64,000 nucleotides of DNA, taken from NCBI RefSeq assembly GCF_964275005.1, contig NC_092696.1, forward strand, positions 22,911,472 to 22,975,471, given 5' to 3'. This document shows, piece after piece, positions 20,567 through 34,218 of this stretch. Position 1 is the first letter of the stretch. The number at the start of each line of letters is the position of its first letter. Source of the DNA: Diadema setosum (lineage: Eukaryota; Echinodermata; Echinoidea; Diadematoida; Diadematidae). Position numbers and translations under genes: made by a program. The notes beneath the pieces were generated by a model that searched no databases, was not told the DNA's origin, and saw only the letters and a list, made by a program, of their open reading frames with translations.

Positions 20567-23031
20567 CCTGTTGTGCCACATCTTGTTATGCTATGTATAT
20601 AATAAGTCCAGATGAATCCAATGTTTTGAAATACACGCTGTTGTCTTTGAATTGTGAGGCTTACGCAAATCAAAAACAGGAAGGGACGTATATGCCAAGT
20701 GCCTTTTTTGATGTTATATCTGTTGTTCACCAAATAGCTTGCCTATTGCAGTGAAAAGTTATTTAGGCATGTTTTCTGGGTTGATATGTGACATAAGTTA
20801 TGGATTCAGGGTTTTCAATATTTCTGATTTCTTGTGATTAGTGTTATTTTAACAGATGAAAAGATTAGTCGAGACAGAAAGAAGATTAGCAGTTTAAATC
20901 ATCGTAAATAGGACAGGAGTAATCTGAGTATGTTGCTATAAGGCCATTCATACACTTTTGGCTACTCCGCCTTTAAAATACCACACTTTTTTTCGCATGG
21001 GTCATATCACGCACCCAACATGAAATATCCCTAGTGAGACTTAGATGTGCTAATTGCTGCACAAAATGACACTCTACATGCAAACTAATCGATAGCAGAG
21101 CATGTAGCATCAGTTCAACAAAGTTTGCACACTCACATCTCGTATGTCCGACAGACATTTTGCCTAAAAAATGACCTCAAGAGAAGGAGGTACATCCACA
21201 GTTAAACAGGCAGTGACCTTTCTGGGATTCATGCTATAGAAAGCACTATGAGTATCACTTAGAAACCATGGTGGATAGTACAGCCCTAGACAAGTGGAAT
21301 CAAGATTGTACAAGAGAAATATTTTAGTATTTCAGGTCCAGTTTGGCTTATTGAAACACATACAAAAAAAAGTTCACCCCAAAGAGGTACTTCCAAGGAG
21401 ATGTCTTGTGGCCATATACTTGCCTCAGTTTTAATGGCTCAAATTTTGGACAATAGGACTAAATACTTTTAAAGTGAATAATCAGCAGATAACATTTCAG
21501 GAGAAGAATTAACGGGCTAAATCCAAGGAACATTTGGGGGGGTATTTGTTATGCAGTGGAATTGATGGGAAAAGAATGGAAATTAGTTCTGAAGTGCCTG
21601 AAATACGGAGGGGAAAAAGACTTTTATTGTGAATTGAAATGAAAGACAGATAGGTAACCTTCCATATTCATGCACATCAACAGCCAAAAAGAAAAAAAAA
21701 AGGCGGAGAATATGCTTAATTTCATATGATTGTAGTACAAAGCAGTGAAGTAAAATATTTGGGGAGTTGTGTAATTCATACATGAAGGCATGTTGTCAAT
21801 CTTTTATGAGGTTGATCAAGAGGGGAATCACCCCAAAGAGAAGTGTAGCTTGAATGAAAACTCAAACACAAACCTAGTCACCTGATTCACTGTCTGTAGA
21901 GGGCGCTATACCTTAAAAATCTGCAGACTATAGCTGTGTGTTCTGAAATATTAGATAAACACTGACAAGAAAAAATAATGCACTCAACTAATCGCTGTTA
22001 TAGCACATTGGTAGATTTCCATGTCATATCAGCTCTGCTAGCAGCTTGTAATTTGCTGTGTTCTTTGTTACAAATGTATTCCTGTGCTAGAGTGCTAACT
22101 ACAACATGGCTCAGGAAACAATGTGGGGTTGAAAAAAAAAAAATGAGTTTTGCCTTCTGTAGTCCTTATATTCCAAGTGTGTAAAGTCTTAGCAGTGATG
22201 TGCTGTGTTTGTTGAAGATTTACAAAAGATACTGTATTTGTTCAACCTCCATGAGTACTGTATACTATACATCTACAAAGTGCAATAAATGTGTTTGAGG
22301 TAGCATGTACTAGATAAAGGTTGTGTACAACTATTATTTGGGAATTAGCAGACAGAAAAAAAGGAAAGACATAGAATTTCTGGTTATAAGTTTTTAAGTT
22401 GGGTTTTTGTGTATATGTGTAGCATTTATTTTGTTTATTGCCAGCATGTTTTCTATGTCAAAAAGGTGATGGGTAATGGAATCTTCTGGGTATGGCTGGT
22501 TTATGTCTCATTGTTAATTCAGAGCAGCGTAGATTCATAGATGGTACTTACCAGTATTGACAGTGAACAGTGCTTTAACACCATCATTATATCTTTAACA
22601 CTGTACCTCCTCCCCTCATACATATCGAACCATAGGAACTTATAGAAGTTGTACATTTTCATTCCAATAAGATTTGATCAATTTAGTGTAAATCCTGAAT
22701 GGTCAAGTCCTGCTGCAAATGTAACAAAAATCATATTCTAGATCCAACATGACAGTAGCTTTTGTGAATTTCTGGCTTGAACATGGATTCTTATTGCCTG
22801 ATGCCTCATTACAGAATTTGAACTTTGGATTCTTTGAGTAGGGCCACCTATAATTGTCAATTTTGTGTGTTTGGCTGAGTTTGTGCATTTCAGCTGATTT
22901 TTGTTTCACTCCCATGTGTGTCGATGGTTATATTCTATGATAGCTAACATCATCTCTAGCATGTGGGACCACAAAGCACCACATACTCCTCACCATTGTC
23001 ATGGCTGCACAAAGGGTTGTGTGTGTGCAGG

Positions 23032-23287
23032 CCACTGATGTCTATAGGAGATATCTGGATATCTCATAGGCCAGTCGCCATCGCGCCGCCATTTTATCAC
23101 ACACATCGCCATACACTTGTGTACAGAGCTCATGATATCACATGATCTTGATGACAGTCTCTGCTGGAAAATGTGTGCAAATCCCCGTAGAGTGTGCCTG
23201 GTAAGATGGCGCTGCAGCGGCTTCACTTGTCTGTACAACTTGAATGGGCCAGTGAGATATCCAGGCACGTCCTATAAAGATCAGTGG
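23032..23287. mobile_element. TIR element with CCACTGATNTNTATAGGA ends
   Basis: About 48-bp inverted ends (left CCACTGATGTCTATAGGAG..TGGATATCTCATAGGCC, right CTGGATATCTCACTGGCCC on the other strand) enclose some 160 bp, also partly inverted (GCGCCGCCATTTTA versus TAAGATGGCGC). No clear target duplication was seen. Confidence 0.65.
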
Positions 23288-25756
23288 TACAGGTGTATGT
23301 TGAAAGTCAGTGGGAAGAATAGATTGTAAATACCAAGCTTGAGGCTGGCATTTTTAGAATACAAAGTTATACTGTATCTACATACATGTGATATGCAGTG
23401 GCAGTTAGACCTGTGCTGTATGGTAATTTCCATCATGCCAACTACAGTATAAGTGGTATGCAGTACAGTGTTGCCTGTATTACCAGTAATACAGGAGGTG
23501 GAACATTGGGAGAAGGCAATGTCAGTTTACACCTAAATTATTTCTGACAAAATAGAATGGCAGGAAAACCATATTTTGTGTGTTCTTTGGAGACATTACT
23601 AGAAAGAATGGTGTGTAAATGTATGATAACATTGCAGAGTTCCATTCGCCGAAGGAAGTTCATATAATGCATTGTTGTGATTGTAATAATTGCAAGCAGT
23701 TACATGTAATGTGCATAGAAATGCAGGATTCATGTTGAAAGAGGGTAAGTATTGAGAATAATGATAATAGTGGCTATTTGTATAGCACACAGGTTCACCT
23801 TTCGGTGCTCATGACGCTTGTGTAACCTAAATTGTTATCTGCAATGCAAAGGGACTGATGAATACAATGATAATTAATTTGTCATTAGTTTTCACAGTAC
23901 CTACAAAGAAGCAAGCAAAAGAAAATTGTAAGTGTTGCAGATTCATTACAGAGTTTTCCCATATTCACCCTGTTCCATCTATAATGCATCGTGGTCTGTT
24001 AAAGTAAGGTAACATCCTGTTTGATTACAACTTGAGACCATCATGGTTTACCCTGCCTCTAGACTACAAAATTGTCTTTATTTTTGTTTCAGAATATGAT
24101 GTTGCTCCATCAGTGTTGCTGCAAACACCTGAAACCAATGAATTAAAAACAAATGTGGTTATATATGTTACACATCATTATATCTAATAGCAAGTACATA
24201 GAAATGAAAATAACATTAAACAAAGTATCACTATTTAATCTCTTGCAGTGAGCCAGCAAAGTGACTGTGGAAAATATCATTTTTGTGTTCAGATACTTGG
24301 ATAGCTGGGAGTTTGTAATATGCAACATTATGCCTTTTAAAGACATCTTATAGGATTTTGTTGTATCTCATTGATATCAGCTCTTGATATGAAAGAAATC
24401 AATGTATAACCTGGTATGTGTACCAATGTTTAACTAGCTTGAATATGTCCATGACAGTTCACATATAATTGTTTTTAAAAAAATGTAAGTGTCATCTTCC
24501 CATTTATTTCTTACTATAATGTAACAGCTCTATGTATTTCAGGGTTTTATTAAATGTATTGTACAGTTATGAAGAAAATTGTAAGCAAGGTACACACTTA
24601 GGCATGAAAATAGCAAATGTTGCATATCAGATTTGTTGGGATAACGATCTCCCTGCAAATGCCAATAGTTAACTGATGAGACTTAGGATGTGTCAACACG
24701 AGAAAATGAAATAATGCTTTTTCTCTGCGAACCATTCTACAGTAGGACAAAAAGACCTGATTGTTCATACGCTACCATAATACTTCTTCTCAGTGAGCAA
24801 GTGATGGCAGTGTGCAGGATTGTGGTCAGTTATTGCTCAGAGAAGCAAACAATGCAATAATCTAACTAATAGAAACTCTGATAGTACACCTGTATTTGTG
24901 AATGCAAGGGTTTTTTCTTCTTTGGAGTTTTTCTTGGTTGTTTTACTGAAAGGAAATAGTGATATACTGTGGCAGAAATGATGCAGAGAGTAGAGGAAAT
25001 ATGATGTTTTACTGCAGCCTGTTATTTTCTACACTGTATAGTTCTGCATAAATTTTTAGTGCAGCAAGTTATTGGCTGACATTGTTGGGATATAGAGTTA
25101 TATTTTTGTATGTATGGAAAGTAATGTCCTGAGATATCTGTAAGTCTTTGATGTATTCCTTTTTTTCTCTGTGTTCATTTCTTCTTTTGTTTATTGTTTT
25201 TTCCCCAAGTGTTTTGTGAACGACACCATTTTGAAGCAGAACTGGATGAATATTTGCTTAGAGAGACTAAGCATATCTAGAATTATGCAGTCTTTCACAT
25301 TGAAAATCATTTAAAGACGTTCTGAATATAACACCAGGAATTATTCCCCAAAGAGTATATCTAACCCCTGAAATGAGCTTGTCGAATAAAAAGGGGATAG
25401 AAGAAGAAGTAGAGATTGGCAGACACATACTGGCACTCCTGATTCAGATAAGATAAGGGATTGATATCATGGTCTCAAAAGAATTACATTCATTTCCACA
25501 CTAAATTTCTGTCTTTGACAGGAATGACATGGAAGCTTTGATAATAATATCGTCCATTTATCAAATCATTCAAGAATGTTAAGAGCATGGATGACTTTTT
25601 AAGCCAGGTGGGGTCATAATTGTTCATTTCGTTCTTTTGTAAAAAACTAAAAGAAGGATCTTGCAATGTTATTATGCAGGAACAAGGGAGAGAGTTGTGA
25701 GCCAATTAAGTTATGCCCTTGTTCAGCCCTTACTGCTCTGTATTCGCACAAAGCAC

Positions 25757-25851
25757 TTTTACCCTGTTCAGGACGGGCTGCTTTTGCTTTAACGCACATT
25801 TCCCATAGACACCTGCCCGAATATACTCGGGGCTAGTCTTCAACAGGTTAA
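25757..25851. mobile_element. short piggyBac-like end pair (putative)
   Basis: The minus strand starts TTAACCTGTTGAAGAC (25836-25851), and the left end ACCCTGTTCAGGAC (25761-25774) is its approximate inverse. The left TTAA is degraded. An internal CGAATATACTCGG hairpin lies near the right end. About 95 bp, non-coding. Confidence 0.35.
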
Positions 25852-27589
25852 TGGAGTGCTGTTGTTTTTCACCGATTGACACAACTAGCTAGTAGAAACT
25901 AACCATCACTGAATGCAGCTTACCCATAATCCCTCATATCCCTACCATGTCATAATGACCTCTCTGTTGTTATACCTCAGTGGACTGTCTAATTACAATG
26001 AGCTCAAGCTTTGAGGGTTATACAAATGCTAAGGAAGAAGCCTGGCAGGTTATAGCAAAGTATAGTGGTCGCCATCAAGGCTCGATGTAATGTGTGATTA
26101 TGATCATTATTGTAATCATTAAGTCTTTACTTTTCTGTGACTGAAGTCGATTGAACATCTACTCTTCTGTTTGTTTTACTCTTTTTCTGCAACTTGTTCT
26201 CTTGAACTTGAATTGGTCTTGAACTTGAATTGGACTTTCTTCTGTAGATGGAGACTAACCGAGTGTATTAGGCATTTCTCAATTCCAAGCACTTTGTAAT
26301 CTGCGTAAATCATATTTTACTGCTGCTAAAGCCCCTGTAATGGGATGGCATAGGGGAAAAAGAAATGACGAGAAAAGAAGAAGGGATGTACTGATATGTA
26401 AATGTTATTCAGAATTTCATTTTCGGGAAATACATTCATGTGTGAATTCTCATCTGAAATGACAGTGTTCCATTCTGTTGTCTAAAGCTTTATTACTTTT
26501 CATTGTCATTTTCTATCAATGCCTCTAGAGCATTTCCAGCTGTGTTCCAGACACCATTGTGTCTTTGTGTTTTGATGGGATATGATAAGACATAAGCTGC
26601 CACAAGAATTTAGATATGCGATATATATTTAAGATGGTATAGGCCTTATACCCAGCTGCAGTAGAAGTTTATAATGATGGTTACAATGACTGAAAGCAGT
26701 AAAGAAGTGATAGAGATAAAAAGCCAACATTGTCTAGGATTGTCAGTTGTACTGCCCCACTGATGGAACTCTGTCATGATGAGTTGTATAGGACGAGCAA
26801 TGGTTAGTAACAAGTATTATCTGTTGTTAGAAGAACAGTATGGATTCACAAAGGAAAAACTGGTTGTAAATCAGCTGCAATCCAGGTAAAATTTTAAAGC
26901 TCTATATGTACTGATATTTTTGATTGAGGAATGAGCATTTTTGTTTTGTTTTGTTTTTCACTGCAGATTTTCATCAAAGTGTAAATTCTAACTTTGTTGT
27001 CCAGAATAATCATTGAACTGATGAGGTACAGGTGTATTCTGTCTCCATTTTTTAGCTATACTTAGAACTAGGTGGGAATGGAGAGGGAAGTGATATGACA
27101 TGGTCTGTGGTGTTGCTTCCCATGTCATTATCTGTAAGAAATTTATGGACATTTGATTCCATACCTGTGTATTGAGTGTTGATTATCACCCCGAAAAGTG
27201 ACAGATAGCCACACTGACTTTGACACAGTGTAGAAATTTTTTGTTGCCCGTCCCTCATGGTCTAAGTTTATATGATTACTGTCATTACTTTGATTGTTGG
27301 AGAAATGAAATAAATAAAAAGGGGATGATTTTTTTTTTCCAGCTACATTTCAAATCCAGATATTTCTTGTCTCTCTCGTCAGCATACTTCCAATGAACTT
27401 CCAGTGAAGAAAAGAAAAGAAACCAACCCCAAAAGCATCATAGATATGGAAGCTATCTACAAATCCCACGTGTGGGGAATATGGGAGATATGTTGGCCAA
27501 AAACCATGATTTATGTTCATGTCTCTACTGCCTCAACCCTGCATACTAACAATTGTATTATTAAGTATCTGCAGACAACTGTATGTGTT

Positions 27590-27629
27590 GTTGTTTTTGT
27601 TTGTTTGTTTGTTTGTTTGTTTGTTTGTT
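27590..27629. repeat. TTTG microsatellite
   Basis: About ten tandem GTTT units. Confidence 0.9.
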
Positions 27630-29290
27630 CTTCTATTTTTGTAACTGGACCTGCTCAACATCTGCTTCGTGAAGTTATGTGGAAATTGTTTTTGGATATG
27701 AAAGCTGCGATGGTGTTTACTTGATATGTAACAGGTTACTTGTGACAGCTGATTGTACAGTTTACATAATCTAAGAATATAGCCATTGATTGTGAATTCA
27801 CTGATTACAATGTATACCATGATTTTTCAGGCATTGTAGTGTATGTTGCCACCCTTGACGATAGATTGCATTCACACAACTAACTCCCATGATAACAATG
27901 ATATGAACAGACAAGTGTACACTACAGTAATTAAAGCATTCGCTATACGTACTTATGCAGGTGGTTGGTGAATTTTATGTGTATGTTCATGTACCAATGA
28001 TTAAAAAAAGATCTATTTATCTTGCAAGATGTATAAAGACTACAAGGTTATGTAAGAAAACGATATGACAATAGGATTTGACAAATTCATATTCTTATGA
28101 TTAATGCAGAGAATAAATGATTGGAATGTTAGTAGCTAATCGCCTCTGATAGTTCTCATTCAGTGTCTTGTACGAGCAGTGTAGATCCTTACAAGCCTTC
28201 AAAAACCACCACAGCATTAAAGGTCCTGTTTACCTTTGGGAGCTGCAGTGATTTAAAAAAAATTCAAGATATCACATTTGATGCATATGTGTAGGTCTGC
28301 TGTATCACAAAACATCCTACCATATCAAATTTTCGCAATATAGCCTGAAATATAAGGAGATATCAGTATTTTTCTCAGTAAACCGTAACTGTAGACGGTT
28401 TAGTCTGGAAACATTTTTATCATAACTATTGTTCACATTTTGTGTATCTAACAATACTTAACATCGATTATACGGATTCAAATTTTTACAGTGGTTGTTT
28501 CTATCCCTAACTCACATTCTAGAACTATTTCAAAGCACTAATACTGGGATTTTGTTTCATCTGCAAATGGTAAATTATGCCTTTAACTTTTATATGACAC
28601 TGACATCTGACAAATGCAGCAGTGATAATGCAGTAGTAACTATGTGTGTATATCTTGGTGTGTTTGTGTGTGTGTGTGTTTGTTTGTCTGATAACACCTG
28701 AGAGTGTGGTTTTCAATCAGTGGGGTTGATTCATCATCGAGTTATTATTTGCAGGGGAAAATGAATTTGTTTGTGTTTTGAATTGTATTTGTATTGTTTT
28801 TGTTCATGCTACACCCATAATGGGTTGATTTTATCAACGAATATCAAGGAAAAAAGTGGAATGTTCCAGGGATGCTATCATTAGTTTCATTTGTGGTTCT
28901 ATGTAGTTGAAGCAAACAGGGCATTTTCTCAGAATGCATTCAAAAGTGGTCCACATCAGTTACATGCTGGGTATGGTTAAGTCTGTGTTAAGGACGCACA
29001 ATTATCCATTTCCTTGCCAGAATTAATTGTCTGCCAAGAAATGTTGCACTACGGAGGCAGTGAGTTCGTGCACTGTGGGCCTGTTGCATTAAATAAAAAG
29101 TTACATTTGATATCAAACATAAAAATCAAGCATAGCTTGCTTTCTGCCGGTCAGGATCAAGTATTTAGGACTTACATTTGATGTTATGTTTATGAAAAGC
29201 TAAGCCTCTAAATTTTTTAAAATTAGTGCACTATTATGTGATGTTTATCTTCTATGCATAGAAGATACAGATTTCACAACCCATCCACTG

Positions 29291-29291
<1 letters not shown>

Positions 29292-29325
<34 letters not shown>
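29292..29325. repeat. GT microsatellite
   Basis: About 17 tandem GT units, ending GGGTATGGG. Confidence 0.95.
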
Positions 29326-29329
<4 letters not shown>

Positions 29330-30775
29330 TGGGTGTGTATGCTCACGTTAAAGTTTACTAAGATCATAACTCGAGAACCTCTTCAATGTTTAAGTTTGAT
29401 AACTACAATGAATATAGTGCAATCTAGCAAGGAGAACAGTTGACCTTAAGAAATAAAGTTATGGAATCTTATAGTGTAACATGATAATGATTAGAAAAAG
29501 ATGATGAAGAAGAAGGAGAATATTTTACAGCCATAATTAAAATGATAATGATATAAAGACCAATAGAGGAAAGAAAGATATGCTGTATACAAAGTCATAT
29601 CCAGATTTTTGCAGGACACGTGACGAGGAAAATTATTCAGAGTACAGAGCCATTTTTATGCCCCAATCAATCTAAAAGGATATGGAAGAGGTATATTATC
29701 TTGACAAGAAACAATTTATTCGAGTTGTTTGGTGCATCTTATCTTATCCAAAGCAGCGGTTCTCAGAATAGAAGTACAGTGTATCATCTTTGAGTGCCGA
29801 GGGTGAGAACAAGCTTCAATTTTGGCCTAAAAACTTCATTAAAAAAAAAAGGTAAGGTGCAGTAGTGCGAGGGATGCCGCTTTGGACATTCAACTATAAT
29901 AGTTTGTTAGCTGGAATGAAAATAACTAGATAATTATGTTGATTTTGAATGATTGATTTCAAACATAGGTGGGGTTTGTTTGGGGATAATTGGGGGGAAA
30001 ATGGCCAAAATATGATTTGATGGCCCATCGAATTTCATACGAATTGGGTTAAAAAAAAATTACTTGTAGTCTTTTTTGGGAGTGGAAGTTCTTTATGGGG
30101 ATGTCGAGTGAAATATTGGGAACTACGAGTCACTTACAACATGATTATGTGTGTGTGTTTGTGTTACTTTCGCTGATAAAAGGTGTGGTCTAAGCGATTT
30201 TTGGTAGAGTAATGCAGAAGTATAAGACATAATGTACTATATATCCATGTGTTATTATACATCTTTCATGAATATTAACACATGATTTCATTGTAAATTA
30301 TAGGGTATCTCACTGCAAATTATAACTTTTGCAATTTGTTCAGTCGAAAATAATCTATTTTTCTTTTGCCAACGAAAACTTAAGACATAATAACGCTTTT
30401 TGTATTGTCATTGATGTAAAGATACACGGATAACTCTAATCATAAGTATAGCAATTTGATATAGAAATTATGAATATGAATTGGACAGATATCGATTTGT
30501 GGTATTGTCTGGAAATTCAGTTCGAATTAAGTGTGTTAATTTTCTGGTAATGATTTTTAAATATGATAGTCAAGATTAGAATATAGGTAATTTGCGGTCA
30601 TCCTTTTATAAAATAAATAAAGTTATATTGCAGAATGTGGAGGAGAAATAAAGACAATTAGCAATAACGTTAAGGGAAAATTGGATGAACATTAATTTAC
30701 TGAAATTTGAATGTCTAAAATAGGGGTAGAGTTTATTGTATGTCATGTTTATGAGATTGTAATTATTTCATTTAT

Positions 30776-31150
30776 TCAAAATGAAGAATGCTTCTTGCGT
30801 CGAACTGTTTTAATTGCAACTGATTGACAAATTACCCTATTGATGTAAATAAGCAGTGAATTAATCAGTGAGTAGTAGCCATGATAAAAAATTATGGGCA
30901 TATCATACATATTAGGGTAGGATTCAAACCAGGTGACCTATATCCACTATATACTACCGTGCTTCCGTCCGACAGCCATTGCTGGTTCTATAATTCCTGT
31001 AAATCACGTAGAAATTAAAATGAATGAATGAAATTTTTGCATCGAGGTGTTGTTATTGCAACTACTTGACAATTTGCCGTACATCGACGTTAATAAACAT
31101 TTATGTCAATGTTCATAGGGCAATTATTTGTCAATTAGCTGCATTTGCTT
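30776..31150. repeat. two partial copies of a TTGCAACTGATTGACAAATT repeat
   Basis: TTCTTGCGTCGAACTGTTTT followed by ATTGCAACTGATTGACAAAT (30790-30835) recurs as TTTTTGCATCGAGGTGTTGTT followed by ATTGCAACTACTTGACAATT (31034-31075). The second copy is followed by an inverted arm (AATTATTTGTCAATTAGC, 31122-31139). A third copy in reverse order lies at about 59720-59800. Confidence 0.55.
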
Positions 31151-31205
31151 TATTGTTGGAGAGTTTATATTTTTGGTGCCATTTCCGGGTTTAATCAGCT
31201 GACAA

Positions 31206-31318
31206 AAAAGGGGGCACCCGGTGTTTATTTTTGTTTTTGTTTTATTTCTCTTATAAAAAAAAAGAAAAAAGAATTAAAGGGGTGCTCCCTCCCCCCCCCC
31301 CCACCACCCGCCACTGTG
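31206..31318. mobile_element. partial GGATCC-type element, uninterrupted centre
   Basis: GGGGGCACCCGGTGTTTATTTTTG, then T/A-rich sequence, AATTAAAGGGGTGCTCCC, a C run and CCCGCCACTG follow the order seen in 15952-16254, but the CACC/GGTG centre carries no MITE. The ends are not fully recognisable. Confidence 0.4.
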
Positions 31319-31917
31319 GGATAAAGATTCCTAAGAGAGGAGCAGGGGAGAGAAGATGTAGATAAGGACAAGAGGCGATGATGAGATACATAGTATTTGT
31401 TTTCACTGGTTTTTCTTAAATGATTTTTCATTCAATGCTTCGCCTTCAGGTAATGCATATATTGATTTCAAGTGAAATATTATACCTGATATCTGTGTAA
31501 CGATGAACATGGAAATGTTCAATTTATTGTTGTGACCACTCAAACTGAGAGAAAAAAAGTAGGCCTAATTCACCCTTGTATGGTTGTATTATGAAAATTG
31601 GATGAAATGAATTAAAATTTTACTGAAAAAATGCTGCTGTGAGTATTGTGTACTTGTGTGTTGTTTCAAAGGCACATGGATTCATATTATTAAAACGTTT
31701 TTTAGGTGGTGAATTCCTTAAATTCTGATAATTTTGGTGGCCTTTGGCACATCGCTGAAATGCGTGAATCGCATATGAAACGTGTAAAACAATAAAAGTA
31801 GGCTGCCTATACGAATAACTGCTTAACTCTACATTTCTGGGTTTTATTGTATTCTACTTCTATGAAAATTATTATAAACATGTTTCTCCTAGCTATTTAC
31901 AAGCAGTAAGAGATTAA

Positions 31918-32289
31918 AGGGATGGTACAGTATTGGTGGAGATGAAAATTGGGCTTTTGCGAGATACAGAAAACACTTATGAAATAGTATAAGGGGCATA
32001 CCATTTTAAGATGAATTTAAAGTTTATTTGATGAAAATCGGGTTTGGAATGACTGAAACATCCAAAAACAAAGTAAAATAAAGCGATCGCAATAAAGTGT
32101 GGGTCCCACACTTTGTTACAATTGCTCGTTTTGGATATCTCAGCCATTTCAAAACTAATTTTCATCAAATAAACGTTGAATTCCTCATAGAATTACACGC
32201 TCTTTCATATTTCATAAGAGGTTTCTCATTATCTCACCAAAAATGTTAGAAACCTGAAATTAGGTCTCAACCAAAACTATACGATCCCT
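31918..32289. mobile_element. TTAA-flanked foldback MITE (family B)
   Basis: Ends AGGGATGGTACAGTATTGGT and the complement of ACCAAAACTATACGATCCCT are flanked by TTAA at 31914-31917 and 32290-32293. The arms are inverted through most of the 372 bp (for example TTTGATGAAAATC versus ATTTTCATCAAATAAA). No coding capacity. Confidence 0.8.
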
Positions 32290-32816
32290 TTAAGATCCCT
32301 TGTCACAATTTTTTTTTAATCAATGTTTCCTTCAGAATCACTTATAATTTGTATAAAAGCATACATGTATTTTGGTGTAGGCATTACATACGTGCAGCTA
32401 ATAAATAGACAAACATTTCAGGTACCACGGAACTGTTATACTGTTCTCTTACCTTTTTTTTGCGCTTAATAGAGTTATAATTTTCCAACTAAAAGCCTTC
32501 GGATGAAAATTGCTCCATATTGGCTTCTCTAACCCAATTATTTTTGGATGCTCAAAAATTGTAATTGCAAACCTGCCTTAACTCGTTCCTTACTGAATTC
32601 TAAAATTGCCATTCTGAAATAACGATATATAGGCCTACACTATTATAGAAAAAACCTAATTAACAAAACAAAAACAAAAACAACCAAAGAGCAGACAGTT
32701 TTGAGTTCAAGTTGATAGTGACGTAAATTGCTTTTAAAAGTTTGTTTATGTATTTTTGTCTTCAGATAATAGTCCGTCAACTGAATATTTTTCAGCATTT
32801 CTCTCGTCATTTTTAA

Positions 32817-33364
32817 AAGGGGAAATCCAGTCTCAAACACAAGTTAGTCTCATAGAAAGAGTAAAATACTACGAGTTCAACGGTATAATTTTGATCGACA
32901 ACGGATGAAAAATAAGGAAGTTACGACATTTTGAACTTTCGCTATTTTTGGGGGAAACGGTTCTTGAATGGTCAATATGAATATGCAAATGGAAAAGTGA
33001 GCATGTCATTCCCTCACAACTTACCATATAGTTTGTGCACAAAATTTTGAAATTTCCAGTTTTTCATTCAAACGCAATTATCATTGTATGCCCGGGGCTC
33101 AAATCCTCGTATATCTAACTCATCACTATTCTGAAGTTATTCAAGCAGGAATAACATTATATTTCAGACTTCAATGACAGAAACATTGACACTGATTTGC
33201 ATATTCATATCCACTCTACACGAACTGTTTCACAGAAATTAGCAAAATGTCATAACTTCCTTATTTTTCATCCGATCTCTACAGTCATTTTTTTTTAACC
33301 GTTGAACTTGTAAGATTTTACTCTTTTTTATCAGTCTAACTTATATTTGGAATAGATTTCCCCT
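32817..33364. mobile_element. TTAA-flanked foldback MITE (family C)
   Basis: Ends AAGGGGAAATCC and the complement of GGAATAGATTTCCCCT are flanked by TTAA at 32813-32816 and 33365-33368. Inner inverted pairs include AGAGTAAAAT/ATTTTACTCT, GTTCAACGGT/ACCGTTGAAC and ATGAAAAATAAGGAAGTTA/ATAACTTCCTTATTTTTCAT. About 550 bp, non-coding. Confidence 0.8.
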
Positions 33365-34078
33365 TTAACATGGTTTGTGGGTTTTGTTTTGTTTTGTTTT
33401 TTTTCTCCCCTCTTTCTTCTTCTTCTTCTTCTTTTAGTTTAGTTTCTAGACCGAAGTGATCGTTTCTGGATTTTGAAGCAGTGGCTTGCCAATATTTACA
33501 AATCCCTGTGAGACAGGCTAGGGCTTTCTAGAAACGACAGAGCACCTGAGCGTTGTGATTCCACCACAAAGATTAAAAACAAACAAACAAAAAAAAAACA
33601 CCCTGTAGGAGAATTCGAAAACACTGCATATCAAGCGGAAAGGGAGTTTATAATTGTTACATTCATGAAATTCAGGATTTGAGAGTGGACTAAAAAATCT
33701 TACAGTTTCTAAACGCCCTACTGCGAGTTGTTAATCAATATCTCGTTCTTGAATCGACTTGACTCGAGAAATTTCGTCATTCGTCGAGATCTCCCGAACA
33801 ACGGAAAAACCCGACAATGCTGTATGCACTGGCGACCTTATGAATAAACATAAATGATAGTCTCTAAGTGTGTCTTCTGGAACACATAACAAGTTACAAT
33901 AAATTGCAGAAGCAGTTTCCTTACCTGAGATATTAGCACCTGTCAGTGGTTTGTTCTAGTATTTCTTTTTATTAAATCTAAGTTAGCAACTAATGATATA
34001 ATACCTCTGTTTTGAGATAGATATTTTTCCTACAAGTAGTATCTTACCTGAAATGTACGACTAGTTCTACCATTGTCA

Positions 34079-34086
34079 TGACGTCA
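34079..34086. promoter_or_regulatory. perfect CRE/ATF palindrome TGACGTCA
   Basis: An exact 8-bp CREB/ATF site lies about 0.15-0.45 kb upstream of the CpG-rich segment taken as the PPP1R15 promoter. Vertebrate PPP1R15A is known to be induced through ATF/CREB-type factors. Function here is an inference, and a single 8-mer can occur by chance. Confidence 0.35.
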
Positions 34087-34137
34087 CAACCATGATGCAA
34101 CTTTTTTAGCGGATGTTGAGGGCGGCCTGTCCCTTTT

Positions 34138-34142
<5 letters not shown>

Positions 34143-34218
<76 letters not shown>

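Larger units (their letters stand above)
16945..25750. other. long non-coding stretch downstream of MOB2
   Basis: No exon was supported. The contents seen are a perfect 15-bp-arm hairpin (17147-17179), a GT/TTTG simple repeat near 19674-19725, a T run near 19792-19812, a CCTGG-type MITE (20414-20566) and a TIR element (23032-23287). A 94-codon ORF at 18402-18686 has no recognisable domain and no splice context. Confidence 0.5.
25852..34070. other. non-coding stretch upstream of the PPP1R15 gene
   Basis: No coding exon was supported. It holds a GTTT repeat (27590-27629), a lone TTAAAGGTCCTGTTTACC element end near 28217, a GT microsatellite (29292-29325), a dispersed TTGCAACTGATTGA repeat (30776-31150), a partial GGATCC-type element (31206-31318) and two TTAA foldback MITEs (31918-32289, 32817-33364). 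Confidence 0.5.

Noticed and set aside
10462-20571. Transib/RAG-type assignment for the CCWGG elements
   Set aside because: The 5-bp GC-rich duplication fits, but the required CACWRTG-like termini are absent.
30910-30990. tRNA-like B-box (GGTTTGAATCC on the minus strand) with a GTAGTATATAGTGGATATAGG block before it
   Set aside because: Spacing to any A-box is too short, no cloverleaf can be folded, and no anticodon arm is present. At most a decayed tRNA-derived fragment.
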